This document shows, one piece after another, positions 9,229 through 17,849 of a stretch of DNA of 55,833 nt (within the stretch, counting starts at the first letter, position 1; each line of letters begins with the position of its first letter). The notes under the pieces are model-generated. The model was not told the DNA's origin, ran no database searches, and saw nothing but the letters and a program-made list of their open reading frames with translations. A program made the position numbers and the translations under genes. The stretch is from Promethearchaeota archaeon (GTDB lineage Archaea > Asgardarchaeota > Lokiarchaeia > Sigynarchaeales > SOKP01), in contig WJIN01000152.1 in assembly GCA_014730295.1 (NCBI GenBank), forward strand, positions 1 to 55,833, written 5' to 3'.

Positions 9229-9580
9229 TTTTAAAAATTTCGTTTCCTATTTTTAAGAAAATTATTGATTGGTTTGATAATTTGACAATAATATATAAGC
9301 TTTATTCATAATGCGATACTAAAAATTAGTTCAAATGAAAGTAACAATATATGTTTTTTGACAAATCTGGAAAATAGTTATTTTTTTCTTTAGGTTAAAT
9401 TATTAGGAGAGAAAATGTATGAGAATATCGCTTAACGTTAATCTTTTAAGAATAATAATCTTTCACTCATTTTCAGAGATTTATGAATCTTTTGTGGGGA
9501 AGTAGAACGTTTTAAAAATAAGTTAATTTACACGTATTTATTAAAAAATAGGAAATAAGAAAAAGAAATTAAAATTAGAT
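9229..9580. other. Intergenic stretch upstream of the DUF285 surface-protein gene
   Basis: No coding frame. The minus-strand promoter of the surface-protein gene should lie here; the AT-rich block near 9285-9300 contains a TATA-like run. The left part of the stretch also receives the 5' end of nothing else, since the next gene (9581-11305) reads leftward into it. No repeats or RNA seen. Confidence 0.4.
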
Positions 9581-11305
9581 CTATAATATTCCCATAGAAC
9601 CCATGAGTTTTGTTGCATCTGGTATTTCAAAGCTTATTTTCGCATCCAAAACAGCGGGTTTTCCAGATTTTTTAGCTCGTTCTAAAGCGGGCTTGATTTC
9701 ATTCGGCTCAGTGACAACCTCTCCATAGCACCCAAATCCCTCAGCACATTTTGCATAATCGAATTCGGGAAGGTCCACATCAATATATCGCTTTCCTTTG
9801 AATAATTTTTGACCACTTTTTATCATCCCCCACGCATTGTTGTTCGCGACAACAATAATGAGATTATCTAAGTTCAAACGTGAAGCGGTCTCTAAATCCT
9901 GCACATTAATCATAAAGCTGCCATCTCCAGCTAAGGCAATTACTTGTTTATCAGGTTGTCCGAGTTTAGCGCCAATGCAGTAAGGAACCGCGGTGCCTAA
10001 ATGACCCATACCAATCGCTTGAACGAGGGAAAGTGGCTTTCGGGGTTTATAAAGATTTACTTGTTCTAACCCGAAGCACGCGATATCGCCCCCATCCATT
10101 ATTAATATCGCATCCTCATCCATAAATTCATACATTTCTTTAATTAATCTCTGCGGAAGAATTGGCACTTTATCTTTAGTTGCTTTTCTCATTATAGACT
10201 TCTTATATTTCTCATGCAAATCTTGTAAAGAATCCAACCAATCTCTTGACTGAACTCGCTCTTTTTTATTAGCAGCGTCTAAGAGTTGTTTTAAAAAGAT
10301 TTTACAATCTGCGACAATCCCAAGTTCAATTGGTTTAGCACGACCAATGATTGTTGGATCGATATCAACTTGTATTAACTTTTGATCATCATTCCAGAAC
10401 GGCTCCTCTCCATGACCTAGGCAATATGAAAATTTACATCCTAATGCGAGAATCACATCTGAATTACTCGCGGCATGAAGAGCAGAGCTCACAGTAATGG
10501 TTGACCCGATGAAACATTCTGAATCGATTGAAATCGTTCCGACGCCTCTATGTGTGGTCATCACAGGAATCTTGAAATATTCCGCGAACTTCCTTAACTC
10601 CTCCCATGCTTCAGCCAGCATAACCCCTCCACCTGAAATGATCACGGGTTTTTCAGCAGTTAATAACATATCCAGTGCTTTCGAAAGAGAATTTGGATCA
10701 ATTCCCGGCTTGACTTGTGCTCGATATTTTTCTGGTGGGGGGATTTTTAATTCATCTTCATCAATTTCCTCTAAAAATGCGTCCTCATAGATTTCTAAAA
10801 GAACGGGACGAGGTCTTCCTCCAGTTGCTTGTCGAAAACATTTCTCAATTGCATCGGGAATCTTATTCACATCCCGAATAGACCTTTGAAATTTAGTAAT
10901 CGGTTTGAACATTGTAATTTGATCGAGGTTACCTTGGAGAGTAAAAGTGTCATCAAATTGACTATTGACTTGCGGTACTATCGCGAGAATAGGGATATTA
11001 TCGCTCCAAGCAGTTCCAATGCCAGGAACCAAATGAAGCGCCCCAGGTCCAACTGTTCCGAAGCATATTCCGGGCTTGTTTGTCACTCTTGCATATGCAT
11101 CGGCTGCGTGTGCTGCGGCTTGCTCGTGGCGGAATAAAATCGTTTGTATCCCTTTTTCTTCACCCCATTGATAAATGGCATCATACATATTAAGGAACTG
11201 CCCGCCAGGAATGCCAAACAGATATTCCACCCCTTCGTTTAGCAAAGCTTTGATTAAAACATCTCCACCATTAATTTTTTTTTTCTCTTCTGACAAGAAT
11301 TCCAC
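9581..11305 (-). CDS. Thiamine-diphosphate-dependent enzyme, acetolactate-synthase-like
   Basis: This 574-residue protein has the three-domain ThDP enzyme plan. The pyrimidine-binding domain carries catalytic Glu61 in FRHEQAAAHAADAYAR. A central FAD/nucleotide-type domain spans about 195-350. The pyrophosphate-binding domain has the GDGS...NN motif (GDGSFMINVQDLETA, about 461-490). This matches the large subunit of acetolactate synthase and close relatives (glyoxylate carboligase, sulfoacetaldehyde acetyltransferase, oxalyl-CoA decarboxylase). No ilvN regulatory subunit or ilvC is nearby, so a catabolic ThDP enzyme is as likely as branched-chain amino-acid synthesis. It is monocistronic by spacing (171 bases to the next gene). 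Confidence 0.85.
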   Translation of the reverse strand: MEFLSEEKKKINGGDVLIKALLNEGVEYLFGIPGGQFLNMYDAIYQWGEEKGIQTILFRHEQAAAHAADAYARVTNKPGICFGTVGPGALHLVPGIGTAWSDNIPILAIVPQVNSQFDDTFTLQGNLDQITMFKPITKFQRSIRDVNKIPDAIEKCFRQATGGRPRPVLLEIYEDAFLEEIDEDELKIPPPEKYRAQVKPGIDPNSLSKALDMLLTAEKPVIISGGGVMLAEAWEELRKFAEYFKIPVMTTHRGVGTISIDSECFIGSTITVSSALHAASNSDVILALGCKFSYCLGHGEEPFWNDDQKLIQVDIDPTIIGRAKPIELGIVADCKIFLKQLLDAANKKERVQSRDWLDSLQDLHEKYKKSIMRKATKDKVPILPQRLIKEMYEFMDEDAILIMDGGDIACFGLEQVNLYKPRKPLSLVQAIGMGHLGTAVPYCIGAKLGQPDKQVIALAGDGSFMINVQDLETASRLNLDNLIIVVANNNAWGMIKSGQKLFKGKRYIDVDLPEFDYAKCAEGFGCYGEVVTEPNEIKPALERAKKSGKPAVLDAKISFEIPDATKLMGSMGIL

Positions 11306-11476
11306 CTTCTTTGGTGATAATTAGTTTGTTATAGATCTTGATTCTTTCAGTTTAAATAATTATCTAATTATAATATAATCACGAGTATTCGGGCTTTTGT
11401 GAATGAATAGTATTTCATCTCAATTTATAATACAGTAAGGAATAAATAAGTATATATCACATTCAACTTGGATTGC

Positions 11477-12514
11477 TCATTTGAGAATAATGGGCTCTAT
11501 AAACTCTGGCAGATTTTTGATTTTATTTCCATTAATCCTAATGGAGTTTAATGACGTCATATCTTTTAAGATGTCAGGGATTGTTTCGATATTGTTAAAT
11601 CTTAAGTCCAAATGTTGCAAATTTTCCAGATTAGACACAAAATTAGGGATGCTATCCAAATTATTATAACTCAAATCAAGGTATTCTAATTTTTTTAGTC
11701 TTCCGAGGGATTTAGGAAGTGTTTTAAAATAATTTTGACTAAGATCTAATTTTTTAAGATTTGCTAAATTCTCGATAGAAGAGGGTAAATATGTATTATT
11801 AAACGATTCTAAGCCCATTTGAACCAATAAAGACAACAATAAATCCAAATCGCGATATTTCTTTAACGAGGATAATTGGCCAGGATATTTTCTAATAAAT
11901 TTCCATTTATAAAAATTTAATTTTAATTGTATTATTTGATTGTGCTGCACCAATAACCAAGAATCATTTACTCCAAGTTTTTGAAGCCATTTATAAAATT
12001 TATAAGTGTTTTCATCGATTTCCGAGATTATTTTAGCATCCGCAAAGACTTTTTCGATAGCTAAGATAAATTTTGCTTCCTTTCTGTTGAGATTTAATTG
12101 TTTTGCGAAGGTATCTAACCTTCTGTCTAAGTATTTTTCCAAATCGGCATTCGAACTACTAAGACACTTACTAATAAGAGAAACCAGTTTTTGGAGGACG
12201 AGGGGTGATTTCTCTCTATTAATTACCCATTTTAGAGACTTTACACTTCGCTCGGGAAATTCTTGAACTAATATTTCCGCTGCCTCCGAACGTAATTGAG
12301 GACTCTGATCCGAGATAAGCACATTCTCCAATAGTTTAAAGGATTTCTGATCATTTTGAAGGTATTTTCGAAATATCTTTAGGTATTCAATTCGAGCTTT
12401 ATGACTCGTTGCCTCCTCAAAGAGGGATATAATCAATTCTGACGCACGGAATTTGGTAATTCCTCCATTGAGTACTTGTTGCCGTATTTCTTCTAAATTT
12501 CTCGAATCGTTCAA
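11477..12514 (-). CDS. HEAT-like plus leucine-rich-repeat protein
   Basis: This 345-residue cytosolic protein has two halves. Residues about 1-150 are alpha-helical with HEAT-like pairs (LLENVLISDQSPQLRSEAAE, then a second similar unit). Residues about 235-340 hold four to five 23-residue leucine-rich repeats of the LxxLDLSxNxLxxLPxxL kind (KKLDLSQNYFKTLPKSL, EYLDLSYNNLDSIP, QHLDLRFNNIETIP). LRRs of this short, plant/ROCO-like type act as protein-binding platforms and are abundant in Asgard archaea and eukaryotes. No signal peptide or membrane segment is visible. Partner unknown; no GTPase gene lies in the window. Confidence 0.82.
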   Translation of the reverse strand: MNDSRNLEEIRQQVLNGGITKFRASELIISLFEEATSHKARIEYLKIFRKYLQNDQKSFKLLENVLISDQSPQLRSEAAEILVQEFPERSVKSLKWVINREKSPLVLQKLVSLISKCLSSSNADLEKYLDRRLDTFAKQLNLNRKEAKFILAIEKVFADAKIISEIDENTYKFYKWLQKLGVNDSWLLVQHNQIIQLKLNFYKWKFIRKYPGQLSSLKKYRDLDLLLSLLVQMGLESFNNTYLPSSIENLANLKKLDLSQNYFKTLPKSLGRLKKLEYLDLSYNNLDSIPNFVSNLENLQHLDLRFNNIETIPDILKDMTSLNSIRINGNKIKNLPEFIEPIILK

Positions 12515-12709
12515 AATTTTTAAGACCTAAATTTTTAAGGATTAAGTATAATGAGAATTCTTATTTTTAATATATGTATTTGCGTTCAAATAATCTTTTA
12601 TTATAATACAGAATTAAGGATTTCGTCGTAATAAAAACACTACAGCTAAAAAGCAATTGTAAAATAAAAACAAAGAATTAGGAAAGTTATGATAGCAATT
12701 TTAGGATTT

Positions 12710-13105
12710 TTAAGATTTTTGGAGTTTAGCCAGGCTTTTTTCTAAACTTTTGATTTCCTTCTCTACAGCTTTTATACGGGATTTTTTTTCCTTTTCAATA
12801 TCTTTTAGCTTACTTTTTAATTCCTTTGATTTGGATTTTTTTAAGGTTTTTAGCTCTTTTGTTAATTCCTTCACCACAGATTTTAGTTCCTTTGCCTTAG
12901 TGGCCCATTCATCCGCTTTTTGGATCGCCTCTTCTAAATTCTGCTCTTCTGCATTTAGAGCTTCTTTTGTTTCCTTAATTTTCCCATCATATTTCTTTTC
13001 TAGTTCTGGCTCAACAGAGGCTTCTTTTTTAGTAATTTCCTCTTCAATTTTACTTATCTCATCTTTTTTATCACTAATTTGATTTTTCAGTTCCTCTTGC
13101 GACAT
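12710..13105 (-). CDS. Small coiled-coil protein of unknown function
   Basis: This 131-residue protein is almost entirely charged helix (Lys, Glu, Ser, Leu), with heptad-like hydrophobics from residue 2 to the end and no Pro, Cys or membrane segment beyond one Pro near residue 33. A continuous rod or dimeric coiled coil is the likely structure. The annotation rests on composition and a clean start (MSQEELK); function cannot be assigned. It sits between the HEAT-LRR gene and the Fe-S gene on the same strand, with gaps over 150 bases, so a shared operon is uncertain. Confidence 0.75.
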   Translation of the reverse strand: MSQEELKNQISDKKDEISKIEEEITKKEASVEPELEKKYDGKIKETKEALNAEEQNLEEAIQKADEWATKAKELKSVVKELTKELKTLKKSKSKELKSKLKDIEKEKKSRIKAVEKEIKSLEKSLAKLQKS

Positions 13106-13263
13106 ACTTAGATTACCATTAATAGTTTTTTAACAAATTGAATTCTCAATTATCGTTATGTTAAAATAAATTGCAATTATTATTTTTATGTATTTGTATT
13201 TCAGTGCCCATGACTCTTGGAAAATAAAATCAAGAAAAAATAGATTAAAAATAAAGAAATTTT

Positions 13264-14286
13264 CTATTCAATGTCTTCTCCTAAAGCTTTTCGTGCTAAA
13301 TTGCTCAGCAAATAATTCTTAAGCCCTTTCCGTTCTGCTTTTGAGCCCAGAGTCTCCATACACATCGGACAGTTATAGAATACGATTTCAGCGCCGTGAT
13401 CAAGTATATCTTGTATGTTTTTATTTTGAGTTTCCCGCATTAACTTTTTCTTTCCAAGCATTGGTAGCGGTCCGCCACAGCATAACGCATTTTCTCTATC
13501 ATACTCTCTATCAACCCGCTCGATGCCAATCAGATCACATATTTTATCGACATAATCATCGGTTTCAGGCATAAAACGATTAGAGCAGTTTCGCTGATAG
13601 GCACCTTTGAGGTTTAATTTCTGTATTTCTGATTCATGTTCCTTCAAATAATTATAGACATATTCGAATATATGAATGGGATTGAACCCATCCGGAAGTT
13701 CGATATCATTTCTCGGACAATAGGAAGCATAAAGCCCATAGCATTCATCATGAAAGCAAATCATATCCTTAATCCCTTGTTTTTCGATATTTTGTAAAAT
13801 TTGAGGTGCTCTTTCTCTAATTATCGAATCTTTTGCAATATGATGATATAATAAATTACAGAAGAAATCTCTTCCGCCCACATATTGTAAATCATCAAAC
13901 ATTTGTCCTTCCATATCTTCAGCGTTCGTCTTAATAAAAGCACATTTGTTCAGTGTAGGTTTGTCCGGATCAATATCATCCCACGGTTTAAATTCACTGT
14001 GAGGCTCATACATCTTAACCATTCGCTGGACCATCCCCTCATTTACATCTAAAGAGTTGTTTTTTTCTTGTAGAGTAGTTATGAGATCGAACGGATGAGA
14101 ATCGTATGGACAATATTCATCGCACGCGAAACACGTTACACATTCCGAAAGCACGCGAGACTCTCCATCCTCAATCATTTTCATCATTTCAGAACGGGCA
14201 TCCTCAATTCCCTCAAAATCAATCCATTGACATTTCATTAAGCAGTCAATTCCTTCACAATCAGCACAATTTGACTTATCAAACAT
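13264..14286 (-). CDS. Fe-S oxidoreductase with two CCG domains (HdrD/GlpC-like)
   Basis: This 340-residue protein starts with a cysteine cluster C-x2-C-x4-C-x3-C (residues 7-19) and a ferredoxin-like C-x2-C-x2-C-x3-CP (residues 49-60). Two CCG-type modules follow. The second is canonical (CCGGPLPMLGKKKL... then YNCPMC); the first is less regular (CFHDECYGLYASYC). CCG domains bind the non-cubane 4Fe-4S clusters of heterodisulfide reductase, or redox sites in GlpC, lactate oxidase and similar complexes. No hdrA/hdrC, flavoprotein dehydrogenase or hydrogenase is adjacent, so the electron partner is unknown. The 4Fe-4S N-terminus fused to CCG modules is the HdrD-like order. Cytosolic by sequence. 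Confidence 0.85.
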   Translation of the reverse strand: MFDKSNCADCEGIDCLMKCQWIDFEGIEDARSEMMKMIEDGESRVLSECVTCFACDEYCPYDSHPFDLITTLQEKNNSLDVNEGMVQRMVKMYEPHSEFKPWDDIDPDKPTLNKCAFIKTNAEDMEGQMFDDLQYVGGRDFFCNLLYHHIAKDSIIRERAPQILQNIEKQGIKDMICFHDECYGLYASYCPRNDIELPDGFNPIHIFEYVYNYLKEHESEIQKLNLKGAYQRNCSNRFMPETDDYVDKICDLIGIERVDREYDRENALCCGGPLPMLGKKKLMRETQNKNIQDILDHGAEIVFYNCPMCMETLGSKAERKGLKNYLLSNLARKALGEDIE

Positions 14287-14546
14287 GTTTAATTCAGTTC
14301 TGTAGAGTTATTTTTCTTTTTTAAATGAATGAATATTTGAAATTAATATTCAACTTATATATATAACTTTAGAATAAAAATCGTTGGGCTTAGTTGGAAT
14401 AAGTAGAGACTTAAAATAAAGTATATTTAAATGTGATAATTAGTGATAATCATTTCTGATTAATTCTTGGAGACTTGAGCCTATTTCCCCATAAAATAAG
14501 ATTTTTCTCATTTTTTTAATAACAAGCTTTAAATAAAAGATTTACA

Positions 14547-14581
14547 AAAATATAAATCACAGATTTGAGAGAGATCTGTGA
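14547..14581 (+). promoter_or_regulatory. TATA-like box with an 8-bp inverted repeat downstream (putative operator)
   Basis: An A/T run AAAAATATAAA ends at 14556. Immediately after it, TCACAGAT (14557-14564) and ATCTGTGA (14574-14581) form perfect 8-bp inverted arms around a 9-base spacer. The pair lies 34-58 bases before the ATG of the exported Ntn-hydrolase gene at 14615, which is where a repressor would block transcription start or TFB. That it is an operator is inference; as an RNA it would also form a short 5'-UTR hairpin. Confidence 0.5.
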
Positions 14582-14614
14582 AATCTGATCAAAACAAAAA
14601 AAAGAACGAGAGTT

Positions 14615-16069
14615 ATGATGCAGAAAAAAACTAAAATAACTGTAATCTTAAGTCTTGTAATGGTAATGGGGCTTACTCCTTTAGCGTTCATTAATTTTGG
14701 ATCTGCGGCACCCGGAGATATCATCGCTACTTGTGGTGATGGTTATCTTCAAGATCTTGGAAATGGTAAGGAGTTAATGCACTTGGAAGGGAGTCCATAT
14801 GAAATGGGATATCAACAAGGATATTTAGATCCTATCAGCGTATCTCAATTAGCCAGTCAAGATTGGTTTGAAGCGGTCATAATGAACCTGTTAGATGCTC
14901 CAGAATGGATTTTATCAATTATTCTGGGAGATATTATGGATTATGGCCGTTTACAAGATGAGGTAGGGAGCGTCATAGATGACGCGACTCTTCAGCAACT
15001 TGCTGCCTCTTCCGGCGATAGTATCGAAGTGATGCTAGAAAAAATGATGGATTTATGTACATTATTGGCATGGGAAAACCTTCAATACATTCCTTATGAA
15101 TATTATGAGGAAATGGTCGGAATGTATTATGGTGTGTATGATGCGGGATATTACGTACCATTTGACGACATCTTACTTTTAAATATGGGTATGGATGCGA
15201 TGTTAGCATTAGCGTACCCAGTCGTCGAACCTTGGCTCTTCTGGATGGATTTATTTGCTTTTCTTTCATGTAGCGGGTTTGTTGCTGAAGACGATGCGAC
15301 GGTTGGGGGACACACCATCATGGGCCGCCACTGGCAGTTTACAAGCTACGTCCTATATGAAGAGATGATGTTTATGGAATTTGTGCCTGATTCGGGCAAT
15401 TCATTCCTTAGCACATCAGCCCCAGGGTTTATTGGTGTGACCTCTGCTATGAATGATCAAGGTCTGGGAATCGGTAATGATATGGTTCCTGCCCGAGATT
15501 GTAATCCCGCTCGATATGGTATGGGGACACTTTTAACCACCCGTTATGTTATGCAATATACCTCACAGTTGAGTGAAGCAATTAGCTTCATACAAAACTC
15601 AATCCGAGGTGTTTCATGGATATATGGTATCGGAGATGGTAGGAATGGTGAGACAGGTGGTGTAGCTCTTGAAACTTCAGAACATTATTGTTCTGTCCGT
15701 TCTATGAGTTACGAACACCCATGGTGGGCCATTTTCTCTCACGACCAGATAGAACATAAAAACGATTTGGTAACATACACAAATCATTACATATATCGTA
15801 GAATGAATGATTGGGCAGATTCAACTGCTATAGACGACTCAAAAGATAGATATAGCTGGTTAACGAATGAAGCTCTAAATGTGTATGGTTTAATTGATCT
15901 TGAAGTCGGTGCCGACTTGATAGATTACCTCCATCCCCCCGCATATGATTATTACAGCGATCCGAATGGACCTGTAGGTGCGGCCGTGACGGCATGGGAT
16001 TTAACCACATTACAAGCAAAAGCTTTATGGGGTCATTATAACGATCCATGGGTCTACGCTTCTTTATAG
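14615..16069 (+). CDS. Exported C45-like Ntn hydrolase (acyl-CoA:6-APA acyltransferase / phospholipase-B-like fold)
   Basis: This 484-residue protein begins with a signal peptide (basic start, hydrophobic core at about 8-24, cleavage likely after GSAA near residue 32). The pro-region contains the EGSPYEMGYQQGYLD block typical of C45 and phospholipase-B-like proteins. The hallmark is Cys219 in FLSCSGFVAEDDATVGG followed by HTIMGRHWQF. In this family self-cleavage exposes the cysteine as the N-terminal nucleophile of the mature chain. Known members hydrolyse or transfer amide-bound acyl groups; the substrate here is not evident. It acts outside the membrane. It stands alone between divergent and unrelated neighbours, behind its own TATA box and inverted repeat. 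Confidence 0.8.
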   Translation: MMQKKTKITVILSLVMVMGLTPLAFINFGSAAPGDIIATCGDGYLQDLGNGKELMHLEGSPYEMGYQQGYLDPISVSQLASQDWFEAVIMNLLDAPEWILSIILGDIMDYGRLQDEVGSVIDDATLQQLAASSGDSIEVMLEKMMDLCTLLAWENLQYIPYEYYEEMVGMYYGVYDAGYYVPFDDILLLNMGMDAMLALAYPVVEPWLFWMDLFAFLSCSGFVAEDDATVGGHTIMGRHWQFTSYVLYEEMMFMEFVPDSGNSFLSTSAPGFIGVTSAMNDQGLGIGNDMVPARDCNPARYGMGTLLTTRYVMQYTSQLSEAISFIQNSIRGVSWIYGIGDGRNGETGGVALETSEHYCSVRSMSYEHPWWAIFSHDQIEHKNDLVTYTNHYIYRRMNDWADSTAIDDSKDRYSWLTNEALNVYGLIDLEVGADLIDYLHPPAYDYYSDPNGPVGAAVTAWDLTTLQAKALWGHYNDPWVYASL

Positions 16070-16195
16070 ACCTCATATCATTATAATAACCCATTTTTTT
16101 TTATTTCTCTCTCATATTTTTTTCAAAATTTATTTTGATTAAACTTAACTTTTCTTTTTGAAAAAATATAAAAACATACTCTATATTACCATTAT

Positions 16196-17140
16196 ATGGA
16201 TTTTAAGGATAAAATTTCTGAAATTAAAACTGAGATTGAACAAAAAAAGGGCAAAGAATGGTTGGGTCTTCAAAGTACCACAGAGCACCAATTAGAATCA
16301 TTGATATGGTATTTAGACCATCCTAAGATTACTGAATATCCAAAATTGTTAGAAGAGGTCATTAATCTCTATCTTAAAGCCAGGGAAAGCGGATTTATCA
16401 AGATGGAGGGGATAATTCGAAAATTAGACCAACTCCAAATCAAATTGGGCAAACATGATTATGAAAAGGAGGATGAACCAAAGAAAAAGCTCAAATTCAT
16501 TAATTATCCGCAAAAAATCAAGGATATGAAAGTAAAAATCGAACTGATGCTTCAATCTCCCTATGGCACTAGTTTACCAGAATCAACCAGAGAATCGCTC
16601 ATCACTCTTATAAACTATCTGAATCACCCAAATCTACCTTCAAATAAAAGACTGTTCGATGAGATTTATGAGGTTTATGAGCAAGCTAAAGCGGATGATT
16701 TTCTAAAAATGCAATCGTTTAAGGATATGTTAAATAAGATTGAGATTAAACTGGGCTCCTTGAGTGAAGACATGAAACAATTCAAAACGCTTGAAGAAAA
16801 GCAAGCAGATTTAGAAAAAGAGAAGGAGAAACTAAAGGAAAAAGAACGAGAATTAGAGGAACTTAAAGAAAATTATATGAAGGAGAAGGCAGATTTGGAT
16901 GTGGAACATCAAAATTTAGAAGTTGAGAGAAAGAAATCAGCGCAGATTCAGAAGGAGTTACGAGAACAAGAGGAGAAATTAGAACAAGATAAAAAAGATT
17001 TAGAGCAGGAAAGGGAAAAAATTAAAAAAGATAAAGAGGCAATCAAGCAAGAAAGAAAAGAACTACAAGAAAAATGGGAACTGATAAAATCTTTCGAAGA
17101 AAAAATAGAAAAATTGAATGAATTAGAATCTAACAAATAG
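16196..17140 (+). CDS. Coiled-coil protein with a duplicated N-terminal helical domain
   Basis: This 314-residue protein has two ~80-residue repeats. The first (about 3-85) contains QLESLIWYLDHPKI...GFIKMEGIIRKLDQLQIKLG. The second (about 102-194) contains SLITLINYLNHPNL...DFLKMQSFKDMLNKIEIKLG. The shared pattern L-x2-LI-x-YL-[DN]-HP-x-[IL] and the matching IKLG ends show an internal duplication. From about residue 205 to the end it is one long Glu/Lys-rich coiled coil. A TATA-like run (AAAATATAAAA, about 16163-16173) lies some 25-30 bases before the ATG at 16196, so the mRNA is probably leaderless. No known domain is recognised. It is likely a cytosolic scaffold or filament-forming protein, by shape only. 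Confidence 0.78.
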   Translation: MDFKDKISEIKTEIEQKKGKEWLGLQSTTEHQLESLIWYLDHPKITEYPKLLEEVINLYLKARESGFIKMEGIIRKLDQLQIKLGKHDYEKEDEPKKKLKFINYPQKIKDMKVKIELMLQSPYGTSLPESTRESLITLINYLNHPNLPSNKRLFDEIYEVYEQAKADDFLKMQSFKDMLNKIEIKLGSLSEDMKQFKTLEEKQADLEKEKEKLKEKERELEELKENYMKEKADLDVEHQNLEVERKKSAQIQKELREQEEKLEQDKKDLEQEREKIKKDKEAIKQERKELQEKWELIKSFEEKIEKLNELESNK

Positions 17141-17181
17141 AAATTTACTTATTTTTACTTATCCATTGGAGAAGGTTTTCA

Positions 17182-17697
17182 TTAATCTCCTATGGTAAAT
17201 TCCCAAGCACAATAATACTCTTCGGGATGATTTTCGGGAGGGCAACATAGGCATTTTGTATTAATTCTAGGATCTATGGCTTTGGCGAATTCAGAATATT
17301 CAATAATCCCTACTTTTTTACAAGGAAAATCAGGCAGTCCTTTCCGATTCCGTGCTGATTGGACCCTACAATCGTTCATCCTAAAAGTGAGATGATCCTC
17401 TGACTCTTGAAAAATCTCTTGCTCGTTAATATTTGCATAGACTCTAAATTTCAGAGCTTTTTTTAGTGCCGAAATCCCTCCGTTTTCTGGGATGTCAAAT
17501 CGTTTCATTATTCGTTTTGCTTCTCGAGGGCTGAATTGTTTCCAGGATTCCGCATCTAAATGGATAGCAGTTTCCATTCCAAATTCTTTTTCAGCAGCCA
17601 AGAACCACGTTCCATCAATCATTAACCAATTTTTAGATAGATCCTCAATATAATCAATTAGTTCTTCTTTTGAGAGATTTAGTAATTCTTTATTCAT
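17182..17697 (-). CDS. DUF6125-like cysteine-rich cytosolic protein
   Basis: This 171-residue protein has an N-terminal block NWLMIDGTWFLAAEKEFG...LDAESWKQFSPREAKRI and a C-terminal block MNDCRVQSARNRKGLPDFPC ... CLCCPPENHPEEYYCAWEF. These resemble a conserved bacterial/archaeal family (DUF6125, related to the L-2-amino-thiazoline-4-carboxylate hydrolase-like fold). Six cysteines in the C-terminal half could bind a metal or act in redox chemistry. Function is unknown for the family. It converges with the coiled-coil gene at 17140 with only 41 bases between the stops. Confidence 0.65.
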   Translation of the reverse strand: MNKELLNLSKEELIDYIEDLSKNWLMIDGTWFLAAEKEFGMETAIHLDAESWKQFSPREAKRIMKRFDIPENGGISALKKALKFRVYANINEQEIFQESEDHLTFRMNDCRVQSARNRKGLPDFPCKKVGIIEYSEFAKAIDPRINTKCLCCPPENHPEEYYCAWEFTIGD

Positions 17698-17849
17698 CTT
17701 AATAATTAGGTTTGTTAATATTTCTTAAATAAGCAAATGAACACATGTTAAATTAATTTGAGTTTGATCAAACTGCTAAGGTTTTAAGGCACCATTCCTA
17801 AGATATTATACAGAATGAAATGAAATAAGAAGAGCAGATACTTTTTAAA

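Noticed and set aside
10497..10790. Plus-strand frames antisense to the acetolactate-synthase-like gene
   Set aside because: They are shadows of the ThDP enzyme, whose motifs are clear on the minus strand.
14973..15269. Long antisense frame inside the Ntn-hydrolase gene
   Set aside because: It lies opposite a well-supported gene with a signal peptide and catalytic cysteine, and its protein text shows no domain.
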